The translations under genes were made by a program, and so were the position numbers. Positions 29,401 to 38,500 of a stretch of DNA of 40,098 nt are shown here, piece after piece. Origin of the DNA: JBBDIO01 sp040880365 (lineage in GTDB: Bacteria > Chloroflexota > Anaerolineae > Caldilineales > Caldilineaceae); contig JBBDIO010000081.1 of NCBI GenBank assembly GCA_040880365.1, forward strand, positions 1-40,098, written 5' to 3'. A model generated the notes under the pieces. The model saw nothing but the letters and a program-made list of their open reading frames with translations, searched no databases and was not told the DNA's origin. Within the stretch, counting starts at the first letter, position 1; every line of letters starts with the position of its first letter.

Positions 29401-31236
29401 GTGAGCACTCTATCCGCAACGAACCGCGAGTTTTCGGTAGCCGGTGAGCATGTCTATGATCGCCGGTCGCCCACGCGTTGGCTCCTGTCGCATCTGCTGC
29501 GCTATAAATCGTTCCTCGCCTTTTTTGTCTTTGCCGTTCTGATCCACAACGTACTCTTTGCCTATCTCCCGCGGCTGATTGGCGTGGCTTTCGACGAAGT
29601 CATCCAGCCTGCGCCCAGCGCGCAACGCCTGCTCCAGATTTCGCTGCTCATTCTGGGCACGATTCTCATACGCGGGGTGCTGGATATTCTGAATGCCTTT
29701 TCCATCGAAACGCTGGGCCAACGGCTGGAACGCGATGCGCGTGACGAACTCTATGTGAACCTGTTGGGCAAAAGCCAGACCTTCCACAACCGCCAGCGCG
29801 TGGGCGATATTATGGCGCGCGCGTCCAACGATGTACGCCAGCTCAACCCCATGATGAACCCGGGCGTCTCGCTCATCGTCGAGTCGATTCTGAGCTGCCT
29901 TGCGCCGCTCATCTTCATCGCCCTGATCCGCGCCGAGCTGCTCATCACGCCGGTAATCTTTCTGCTGGTGCTGATTGTATCCGTGCGCCGCTACATGCAA
30001 CAGCTCACGCCCGTTTCCAACATGCAGCGCTTCCAGTTTGGCGATATGAACGCGGTACTCAACGAAACCATTTCCGGCATCGAAGTCGTCAAATCGGCCT
30101 CGCAGGAAAATCAGGAACGCACCCGGTTTATGGCGACCGCGCGCAAATTTCGCGATTATTTTGTCGAACAGGGACGCATCCAGGCCCGCTATCTGCCCCT
30201 GCTCTTCATCAGCATTGCGTTCGCGGCGGCCTTTGCCCACGGCATGTGGCTGCTCTATCAAAATGTAATCAGCGTGGGCGATCTGGTCGCCTATATGGGG
30301 CTGATGGGCATCCTGCGCTTCCCCACCTTTATTTCCATCTTCACATTTTCGCTGGTGCAGATGGGGCTGGCCGGGGCACGGCGCATTCTGGAACTGATGG
30401 ATGCCGAGACCGAAATGGACGAAAACGCCGGCGGCTATCACGCGCCCATGCGCGGCGAACTGCGCTTCGACCATGTCTCCTTTAGCCACGCCGGAGCGCC
30501 GCTTGCCGACGACGCAAACGCCGAGGCCGCCAGTCTCGACACAGCCGTCCCCACCAAAGGGCCAAAAGTGCTGGATAGTGTCAGTTTTAGCGTCAACCCC
30601 GGCGAGACCGTTGCGATTGTGGGGCAAACCGGGTCGGGCAAGAGCACGCTCACCAAGCTGGTCAACCGCATCTACGATGTGGATGCCGGGCGCATCACCA
30701 TCGACGGCGTAGATGTGCGCGAATGGAATATGGCTGCTTTGCGTTCGCAAATCTCCACCATCGAACAGGATATTTTTCTCTTTTCGCGTACCATCGCCGG
30801 CAATATCGCCTTTGGCCTGGGGCCGTCGGCCACCCAGGAAGCCATCGAAGCCGCGGCCAAAGACGCGCAGGCCCACGAGTTCATCATGAGCTTCCGCGAT
30901 GGCTATGAAACGGTCATCGGCGAACGGGGTGTCACGCTTTCGGGTGGGCAGCGCCAACGGCTCGCCATTGCCCGCGCCTTGCTCACCAACCCCAGCATTC
31001 TCATCATCGACGATTCGACCAGCGCCATCGACAGCGCCACCGAAGATCGCATCCAAACGGCCATCAACCGGGTATTGGAGGGACGCACCACGCTCATCAT
31101 CACCCACCGGCTTTCCCAGATCCGCCGGGCCGACAAAATTATTGTGCTGGAAAAAGGCCAGATTGTGGATCAAGGCACCCACGAGGAATTGCTGGCGCGC
31201 AGCCCGCTCTATCAACGGGTCTTTGCACGCTATTAA
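29401..31236 (+). CDS. ABC exporter half-transporter, degenerate ATPase half
   Basis: 611 residues: six membrane helices (about 40-340), then one nucleotide-binding domain. Walker A GQTGSGKST (about 407), signature LSGGQ (about 513), switch His in ITHRLS. The Walker B end is LIIDDSTSAID: the catalytic Glu is replaced by Asp. Heterodimeric exporters of the TM287/288, LmrCD and BmrCD kind have exactly one half with this change, and the partner gene (31850-33727) has the complementary defect. GTG 29401 with GAGGAGA 8 nt upstream. Acidic linker (DDANAEAAS) inserted before Walker A. Likely lipid/drug export. Confidence 0.92.
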   Translation: MSTLSATNREFSVAGEHVYDRRSPTRWLLSHLLRYKSFLAFFVFAVLIHNVLFAYLPRLIGVAFDEVIQPAPSAQRLLQISLLILGTILIRGVLDILNAFSIETLGQRLERDARDELYVNLLGKSQTFHNRQRVGDIMARASNDVRQLNPMMNPGVSLIVESILSCLAPLIFIALIRAELLITPVIFLLVLIVSVRRYMQQLTPVSNMQRFQFGDMNAVLNETISGIEVVKSASQENQERTRFMATARKFRDYFVEQGRIQARYLPLLFISIAFAAAFAHGMWLLYQNVISVGDLVAYMGLMGILRFPTFISIFTFSLVQMGLAGARRILELMDAETEMDENAGGYHAPMRGELRFDHVSFSHAGAPLADDANAEAASLDTAVPTKGPKVLDSVSFSVNPGETVAIVGQTGSGKSTLTKLVNRIYDVDAGRITIDGVDVREWNMAALRSQISTIEQDIFLFSRTIAGNIAFGLGPSATQEAIEAAAKDAQAHEFIMSFRDGYETVIGERGVTLSGGQRQRLAIARALLTNPSILIIDDSTSAIDSATEDRIQTAINRVLEGRTTLIITHRLSQIRRADKIIVLEKGQIVDQGTHEELLARSPLYQRVFARY

Positions 31237-31309
31237 TGCGCTGGAACAGGTTGGATCACAGGAAAGTCTTGTTTCGACGAAACCCTTTTTCTGCAAGAGA
31301 GCGACGCCC

Positions 31310-31768
31310 ATGCCCACCACAATCAACTTTGAACGTCCCGATACGCCCGATGCCGTCACGCTCATTGATGAACTCCAGACGCATCTGGAAGGATTCTATC
31401 CTGTGGAAAGCCGCCACGGCTTCACCGTGCAAAAATTGTTGCAAGACGCGGTCGCCTTTTGTGTTCTGCGCGAAGACGCCACCCCCGCCGGCTGTGGTGG
31501 CATCAAACTTTTCGGCACCGACTATGGCGAGTTAAAGCGCATGTATGTTCGTCCCCAGTTTCGGGGTCGCGGCCTCGGCAAGCTCCTGATCCGCCAGCTT
31601 GCCGACCACGCCCGGCAACACAATGTTTCGGTTTTACGTCTGGAAACCGGCATTTACCAGACCGAAGCCATCGGCCTCTATGAACGGTATGGTTTTCGAC
31701 GCATTGCGCCCTTTGGCGACTACACCAATGACCCGCTCAGTCTGTGCTATGAGATGCGGCTGGACTAA
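31310..31768 (+). CDS. GNAT family N-acetyltransferase
   Basis: 152 residues, one GNAT domain. Acetyl-CoA pyrophosphate loop RPQFRGRGLGKLL (Q/RxxGxG/A type) and the C-terminal segment AIGLYERYGFRRI. Substrate unknown. It lies between the two halves of one ABC exporter, 73 nt after the first and 81 nt before the second, with only a weak ribosome site, so it is probably translated from the same mRNA. It may modify the exported compound or simply be an insertion in the operon (inference). Confidence 0.88.
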   Translation: MPTTINFERPDTPDAVTLIDELQTHLEGFYPVESRHGFTVQKLLQDAVAFCVLREDATPAGCGGIKLFGTDYGELKRMYVRPQFRGRGLGKLLIRQLADHARQHNVSVLRLETGIYQTEAIGLYERYGFRRIAPFGDYTNDPLSLCYEMRLD

Positions 31769-31808
31769 GCGGTTGGACTAAGCGGTTGGACTAAGCGGTT
31801 GGACTAGC
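31762..31808. repeat. 13-bp tandem repeat spanning the GNAT stop
   Basis: GGACTAAGCGGTT three times exactly plus a partial fourth copy. The first copy contains the stop codon of the GNAT gene (GAC TAA), so the repeat multiplied at the gene end. Confidence 0.8.
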
Positions 31809-31849
31809 CCGGCACATTCATCTGTTATCTGTGAATCAGGAGCAAACAT

Positions 31850-33727
31850 ATGGGTTTTATCATGGACGGTCTGGATGCAGAAGCCTATGACCGCACCTAT
31901 TCCGACCGGGAACTGCTGGGGCGGATCGGCGATTACTTCCGCCCCCACTACACGCAGATGCTGACCGTCGCCGGCATGATCGTGATGCAATCGGGGCTGG
32001 ATGCCGTCTTGCCGCTGCTCATTGCCCGGGGCATTGATACACTGGCAGACGCCACCAGTTTCCGCGCCGTCATCTGGCTTCTGCTCGCGATTCTGGCTTC
32101 GGGGATTCTTTCGTGGGGTTTCAACTTCTTGCGTCAGTCATTGACCGCGCGCACCGTGGGCAATGTGGTGCTGGATCTGCGCCGGGATGCCTTCGACGCG
32201 GTCATGGCGCGCGATATGTCCTTCTACGACGAATTCTCTACCGGCAAAGTGGTCAGCCGCGTCACCTCCGATACCCAGGATTTTTCCAACGTCGTCACCC
32301 TGACGCTCAACCTCATCAGCCAGATTCTGCTGGTGGTGATCGTCTTTGGCATCCTCTTTTCTATCAACGCACAACTGGCGCTGATCGCGCTGGCGATTGC
32401 GCCCATCATTGTGATCACCGCGCTGGCATTCCGGCGCATCGCGCGCGAAACCACCCAGCGCGCCCGCCGCATTCTGGCCGAAGTCAATTCCAACGTCCAG
32501 GAATCCATCACAGGCATCACCATCGCCAAAAACTTTCGCCAGGAACAGACCATCTATTCCGAATTCCAGGGGGTCAACGCCCAGTCCTATCGAGTGAACC
32601 TGCGCCAGGGCTTCATCTTCAGCGGGATTTTTCCGGTGCTGGGCACCATCGCGGGCATCGGCACCGTGCTTGTGGTCTATTTTGGTGGACTCTATGTGCT
32701 GGATGGGCTGGTCTCGCCCGGCGAATGGTTTCTCTTTGTCGAAAGCATCAGCCTGTTCTGGCTGCCGCTCACTGGCATCGCCTCGTTCTGGAGCCAGTTC
32801 CAGCTGGGGCTATCGGCCAGCGAACGGGTCTTTGCGCTGGTAGATGCCGAACCGCGCGTCGTGCAGAACGACAATCAGCCGGTAGGTGAGATTCGGGGCA
32901 AAATCGAATTTCGCGACATGGATTTCCGCTATACGGAGCAGGAGCAAGTGTTGCAAAAGTTCAATCTCACCATTGCCGCAGGCGAAACCGTCGCGCTGGT
33001 GGGACATACGGGCGCGGGGAAATCGAGCCTGGGCAAGCTGGTGGCGCGCTTCTACGAATTTCAGGGCGGGCATCTCTATATCGACGACCGGGACATCCGC
33101 AGCTTTGATCTGAGCAACTATCGCACGCGGCTGGGCATTGTGCCCCAATCCCCATTTCTATTCAGCGGCACAGTCGCCGATAACATTCGCTATGGCAAAC
33201 CCCAGGCCACGCCCGAAGAAATCGCGCAGATTGCGCGCCGGGTGGGCGGCGGCGACTGGCTGGACGTGCTGCCGCAAGGGCTGGAAACCAGCGTGGGCGA
33301 AGAAGGGCGCGGCATTTCTATGGGCCAGCGCCAATTGGTGGCGCTGGCGCGTGTGCTCATGCAAGACCCGGCCATTGTCATCCTCGATGAAGCGACCGCC
33401 AGCGTTGACCCGCTGACCGAAGCCCAGATTCAGGAGGGGCTGGACGAAGTGCTCCACGACCGCACCGCGATCGTCATCGCGCACCGGCTATCCACCATCC
33501 GCACCGCCGACCGCATCATCGTGCTGCGCGCGGGCGAGATTGTGGAAGAAGGCAATCACGACGCGCTCATGGCCCAGGGTGGGCACTATGCCGAGCTGTT
33601 CAACACCTACTTCCGCCATCAATCGCCCGACTATGTGCCCGAAGGCGCGGCCGACAGCGGGACAGACGAGGCAGTAGGTACGGCGGTAGATGGCGCGGGC
33701 GAGGTTGCCGGAGTTTCCAGCGCATAG
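31850..33727 (+). CDS. ABC exporter half-transporter, catalytic half
   Basis: 625 residues: six membrane helices, then a nucleotide-binding domain with Walker A GHTGAGKSS (about 384), Walker B VILDEATASVD with the catalytic Glu, and switch His in IAHRLS. The signature is ISMGQ instead of LSGGQ. Paired with 29401-31236 this gives one full and one degenerate ATP site, as in known heterodimeric exporters. ATG 31850 with AGGAG 8 nt upstream. The C-terminal tail (about 30 residues, Gly/Ala/Asp/Val) is low complexity and its last 97 bases lie antisense to the MATE gene end. Confidence 0.93.
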   Translation: MGFIMDGLDAEAYDRTYSDRELLGRIGDYFRPHYTQMLTVAGMIVMQSGLDAVLPLLIARGIDTLADATSFRAVIWLLLAILASGILSWGFNFLRQSLTARTVGNVVLDLRRDAFDAVMARDMSFYDEFSTGKVVSRVTSDTQDFSNVVTLTLNLISQILLVVIVFGILFSINAQLALIALAIAPIIVITALAFRRIARETTQRARRILAEVNSNVQESITGITIAKNFRQEQTIYSEFQGVNAQSYRVNLRQGFIFSGIFPVLGTIAGIGTVLVVYFGGLYVLDGLVSPGEWFLFVESISLFWLPLTGIASFWSQFQLGLSASERVFALVDAEPRVVQNDNQPVGEIRGKIEFRDMDFRYTEQEQVLQKFNLTIAAGETVALVGHTGAGKSSLGKLVARFYEFQGGHLYIDDRDIRSFDLSNYRTRLGIVPQSPFLFSGTVADNIRYGKPQATPEEIAQIARRVGGGDWLDVLPQGLETSVGEEGRGISMGQRQLVALARVLMQDPAIVILDEATASVDPLTEAQIQEGLDEVLHDRTAIVIAHRLSTIRTADRIIVLRAGEIVEEGNHDALMAQGGHYAELFNTYFRHQSPDYVPEGAADSGTDEAVGTAVDGAGEVAGVSSA

Positions 33728-35316
33728 CCGCCATTTTCAAAGCGCACCACGACTTGCCGGTCGCTGAGCAGATAGACCACGCCTTCGTCGCTCACCTTTT
33801 CGCGGGCCGCGGGCAAGGCCATGAACGGCGTGCGCACCTCGCGCAGATACTGGGCCTGCACCGCGTCCGGTAAGCGGTGCAGATGTTGCCGATAGACATC
33901 GGTCTTGCGCAGCGCCACCACTTCCCAGGCCCGCCCGCGCCAGCGAATACCCATGTAGATGGCCTCGGCTACCGTGCCGATTGCCAACCCAATCCAGACG
34001 CCGACCGATCCCATCCCCAGCGGGAATGCCAGCAGCCAGGCGCTGCCCACTGCAATAAATGTGCGGGCGACAATGGTACTGACCAGCCCCGGCATAGAAT
34101 CTCCGCCGCCGCGCAGCGCGCCATTTGCCACCATCGCCACCGCGCTCAGCGGCAAAACCACCGTGTTCACATAGATATAGCTCACGCCGGTTTCCAGCAA
34201 GACCGGATGCGCGCTGGGGTCAAACAGCCGGATAATCTCCTCGGCAAAGAACACAATCGGCGCGGCCAATACCACCATCACCACAAAGCCCACCGCCATA
34301 GCCGTATTGCCGCGCAAGCGCGCCTCGCGCACCTGCCAACTGCCCAGCGCCTGCCCCACCAGGCTGGTCGCCGCCACATTGAGCGCAAGCCCCGGCATGA
34401 AGACCAGCGATTCCACCTGGAAGCCAATCGCCAGCGCGGCCGCGCCATAGGTGCCCACTTCGGTAGACGTGATCAGCCCGATGACCAGCAAGCGCGAGCC
34501 GTTACGAAACACGCCCTGCATCCCCGAAGGCACGCCAATCGTGAGGATATCGCTCACCATACGCCAATTGGGGCGATAGGAACCGGGCAGAATCTTCACC
34601 ACGTTGCGCCCGGAATAGATGATGAACAGCACCACCACGACCCCCAATGCCCGCGCGAAAATCGTGCCCATCGCCGCGCCCGCCACGCCAAACGCGGGCA
34701 CCGGTCCCACCCCAAACATAAGAATATAGTTGAACAGAATATTGAGGATGTTGAGCGAACCCGTCAGCAAGAGCGGCGTCACCGTATCGCCGGCACCCTG
34801 CATCAGCCGATTGAGCACAATATTGAGCACCAGAAAAGGCGTGCCCAAAAAGATGATTCGCAGATATTGAACACCCAGCTCCACGGCCTGGGGTTCGCCG
34901 CCGCTGTTGACCAGCGTCAGCAATGGACGCGCCAGCAACAAGCCCACCGCGGTCAACGCCAGCGAGAGCAGAAATCCCGCCGCAATCGCCTGGCGTGTGA
35001 CAAAGCTCATACGCTGGGGATCACGCGCGCCTTTGGCCTGGGCAATCAGGCTCATCGCGCCGGCCGCGACCGAAATCAGCATGACCAGCACCAACATGCG
35101 GATCGCGCTGCTCATGCCCACGGCGGCGATGGGAATCGGTCCCAACCGCCCCACCATGAAAATATCGACGACATCGACCAGACTTTGGAGCAGATTGGTG
35201 AGGATGACCGGCAAAGCCAGCCGCCAAACCACACCGGTCAGTTCACGGCGTTTGGCCCACGAAACTTTTGGCGGCAGACCGTCCTGCGTTTCCACCGATG
35301 GAGATGCTAGCGACAT
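33631..35316 (-). CDS. MATE-family efflux transporter
   Basis: 561 residues with 12 membrane helices; exports cationic drugs or metabolites against Na+ or H+. Starts the first repeat with LALPVILTNLLQSLVDVVDIFMVGRLG and the second with IGVPSGMQGVFRNGSRLLV; NorM/DinF-like. A C-terminal cytosolic extension of about 100 residues follows helix 12, including LSDRQVVVRFENGGYALE and a Pro/Ser/Thr/Ala-rich end encoded antisense to the ABC exporter. ATG 35316 has no evident Shine-Dalgarno site. Confidence 0.92.
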   Translation of the reverse strand: MSLASPSVETQDGLPPKVSWAKRRELTGVVWRLALPVILTNLLQSLVDVVDIFMVGRLGPIPIAAVGMSSAIRMLVLVMLISVAAGAMSLIAQAKGARDPQRMSFVTRQAIAAGFLLSLALTAVGLLLARPLLTLVNSGGEPQAVELGVQYLRIIFLGTPFLVLNIVLNRLMQGAGDTVTPLLLTGSLNILNILFNYILMFGVGPVPAFGVAGAAMGTIFARALGVVVVLFIIYSGRNVVKILPGSYRPNWRMVSDILTIGVPSGMQGVFRNGSRLLVIGLITSTEVGTYGAAALAIGFQVESLVFMPGLALNVAATSLVGQALGSWQVREARLRGNTAMAVGFVVMVVLAAPIVFFAEEIIRLFDPSAHPVLLETGVSYIYVNTVVLPLSAVAMVANGALRGGGDSMPGLVSTIVARTFIAVGSAWLLAFPLGMGSVGVWIGLAIGTVAEAIYMGIRWRGRAWEVVALRKTDVYRQHLHRLPDAVQAQYLREVRTPFMALPAAREKVSDEGVVYLLSDRQVVVRFENGGYALETPATSPAPSTAVPTASSVPLSAAPSGT

Positions 35317-35387
35317 GGATCGAACAATCTAGGTGAACCGGGGGTAAAAGTAAATGGGAGCCTGCGGCAGCCCAACCAACCAAACCC

Positions 35388-35418
35388 GGACGCACCCTGT
35401 GCATGACAGGGTGCGTCC
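35388..35418 (-). terminator. 13-bp hairpin after the metalloprotease gene
   Basis: GGACGCACCCTGT-N5-ACAGGGTGCGTCC, perfect 13-bp stem, about 145 nt after the stop of the 35561 gene and 70 nt before the MATE start. Only GGGTTTGG follows on the minus strand, so termination would be imperfect and the MATE gene could receive read-through. Just upstream (35482-35505) is a 12-bp perfect tandem duplication ACTCTGGGCGTA. Confidence 0.5.
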
Positions 35419-35560
35419 ATTTCCTATGTCTCCATTGTACAACTTCTCGCAAACTATCTATAACCGATAGCATGGCACTGCACTCTGGGCGTAACTCTGG
35501 GCGTAGAGATCCAGTCATTGCAAACGCCCTGCACGCGCAGACAAGAACTGCATTGACGCA

Positions 35561-38500
35561 TCACTCGTCCTTTTCCAGCCCCGGTACAAAGAGCTGAAAG
35601 TCTTCCTCATCATCCGGGTCGCCATTGTCCGGGTCGCCATTGTCCGGATCATCCTCTTCGGGTTCGGCAACGGCAAAGGACGCCGGGGCCGAGGTTGCCA
35701 GCCGTGGTTCAGGATTGGCCGCGACGACGCCGGCAGTTCGCGCCGATTCCACGTCTGGCGCGGCAAGTTCCACCGTCAGGGTGGTGGCATCCACAAACGT
35801 GGTCGGGCGCGGCTCGCCTTCCCAGAACACGGTCGCACCGGGGACAAAGCCCGTCCCCGCCACGGTCAGATCCAGCGCGCCACTCTCCATCGTGACCGAA
35901 ACGGGCGACAGGCCGGTAATCTCCGGCGCGCCGTGATGCACCAGAAACTGACGCGGGATCGAAGCCAGCGCAGGTGTCGATTGGGGCGCGACCTGCACAT
36001 CGTGCAGACCCGCGCTAGCGGTTTGTGCATCATCCAGCGTCACCTGCAAAGTCTGGGCATTCTCAACGGTCGTGCTCACGGCTTCACCATTCCAGAGCAC
36101 AACGCTATTCACCCGGAAATTGGAACCGGTGACAGTGAGCAGTGTGCTGCTGCCCAGCGTCGCCGAGACGGGCGTCAAAGCATCCAACGTGGGCACCGGG
36201 TTGGCATACAGATTGGTTTGCGCCCATGTCTGGGGGCTGTGGAGCGTCGCGCCATGCGGCCACGCGGCCCGCTGTTGATCGCCGAGGCCAAAATAATGGC
36301 CTACGGCGAGGCCGACCCGCCGATCCCAACCACCGATAGCATCCACGTCCAGGCGCAGTTCGGCACGCCACAGGTTGCCATCGACCGCCACGCGCGTCGC
36401 CAGACCTTCAGGTTCGGTTGGAGTGAAAAAGTTGCCATCCCCTGCAAAGGTGACGGGCGCGCCGTTCATGCGCACAAAGAAACCGCGGTCACTTTCGCCT
36501 ACCTGCGCGGCCCGGTTGTTATCCACATCGATCTGAAAACCGGCATAGCCATCCTGGTCGCTATCCAGGGCATCGTCGGTTTTCAGCCCTTGCAGGCAGA
36601 CCCAGAGATACTGGTTGGTGCGAGCCAGCGCGGCATAGGCCACTTCATCATCGGCATAGGGCAAGAGCGGCAGGCTCAATTCACCATAGCCCGCATCATC
36701 ACAGCGACCATTGAGACGCATTTCCTCGGTTTGGGGAATTGCCAGCGGCGCGATGTAGAACTGTGACGCCGCGTCGCCGGTTTGGGCCTGCGCATTGGTG
36801 ACTTCCAGGGTCGCCGTATACGTTCCGGGAGCCAACCCCATCACGCTAGCCTGACTGCCGCTGGGCGTCGCACTCTGGAGCGCGCTCGCGGTCACGCCAT
36901 CCACATCCCAGACAAAGCCGTCATCATCAATCACCCCCTCGACGGGGTCGAAGGCCGCGCCGCGCAACGCCACAGGCGCGTGCGCGGGGAACCACTGCTC
37001 GGGTGCGGGGGAAGTGATAAGCACACGCGGGGCGCGCGGCGCGACACTGAATGCCGCCGAAGTCGCCATCGCGGTATTATAGCCATCGGACGCCAGCACC
37101 CGTACGCGCGCCTCAGCGCCATCGCTGCCGGGTTCGCTGCGCAAATCCAGCGTCAGGCTCTCGGTCACGCCCTCGCCAACGCCGAACACATCGGTTTCGA
37201 GCACATACCAGTTCTCGCCGTCGTCGGGCGTATATTGCACCGTATATTCCAGCCACGGCGCAGCATCGGGATCTGCGGCCTGCCATTCCAGCAACAGTTC
37301 ATCTGTCACTGCTTCGCCGCCCTGGGGTGCAAGGATTTCAACCGTAGGCGCGTCGGCGCTGGGCTGATAACTGTCCAGCACCGTCTCACCTTCCAGCAAC
37401 TGCACACTCTCCACTGCGGCTTCGGGTGCAGGCATGGTCAGCATGAAAGGCGCGCTTGTCGATTCCTGCGCCACCGCGCCGGTTTGCGCTATGTCTACAT
37501 CTGCCGGGTCTACATCAATTGCGGGCAATATCTCCACCACCCGATCATCCAGGATTTCATCGTCTGCGCCCAGCAAACGCACATGATAGGGTTCGCCGGT
37601 CCACGTTTCCGGCACCGAATAGCCCCATTGTATGCGCAGGCTTTCGCTGGCCGCCGCGCGGGGATATTGCCAGGTAGATTCGAGTGTTCCGGCGGGCGCA
37701 GTCGGCGTAATCAGCCCCGACAGGAACAGATAGGTGGCAGGCTCTTGATCCATGCCCGCGGCAAAGGGATCTTCCGACGCTTCGGGCACCAGTGGTTCGG
37801 GGAGATGGGTGCGATTGTAGACCTTTTGCCAATGATAGTCGCTGATCCACCGGGGGCTGGAATAGGTCATATAGTCCACGTTCACATCGGGCGGCGCAGG
37901 TTCCAGCATGTGGCCGTCAAAGCCGAAATAGGTGGTCGAATCGGTGAGTGATCGGCTATCCAGTGTGCAAGGGTTATAGGGATAGTTGTTGTCGATGTCG
38001 GGTGGGCCACCGCAATCCACATGCAAATGACCATAGTTATGCCCGATCTCATGGGCAAAAGTTGTCGCCAGATGGGTGTGGCGCGTCATGGGCCAGCCAA
38101 ACGTGCCAAAGCGGGGCACCTTACTTAGCTGGACATTGCCGCGCACGGTTGCCTGATTAATTGTAGAAGTCGTGCGCCGCAACGCGAGGCCGTTGCTGTC
38201 CCAGGCGGCGTCTGCTGCCACAATGCCCGCCAACAGCGTGCGTGCGCCCACTTCGCGACAGATTGCCGGCACGCCGCCAAAAAAGTCTTTGCGCCACAGC
38301 TTCAACAACAAAGTATCGGCATTGCTGTTGAGATTATAGGGGCCTTTGCAAAATGGCCCATAGACAATGCCCTTGCGGCAGAATTTCACCTTTTCCAGCC
38401 GCTTATCGCTGGGAAACGGGATCATCTCCACTGTGGGATGCATGGACTCGGCAATCTCCAGCACAGTTTGCACCGAAGAATCCCACGAGGACTGATAGGC

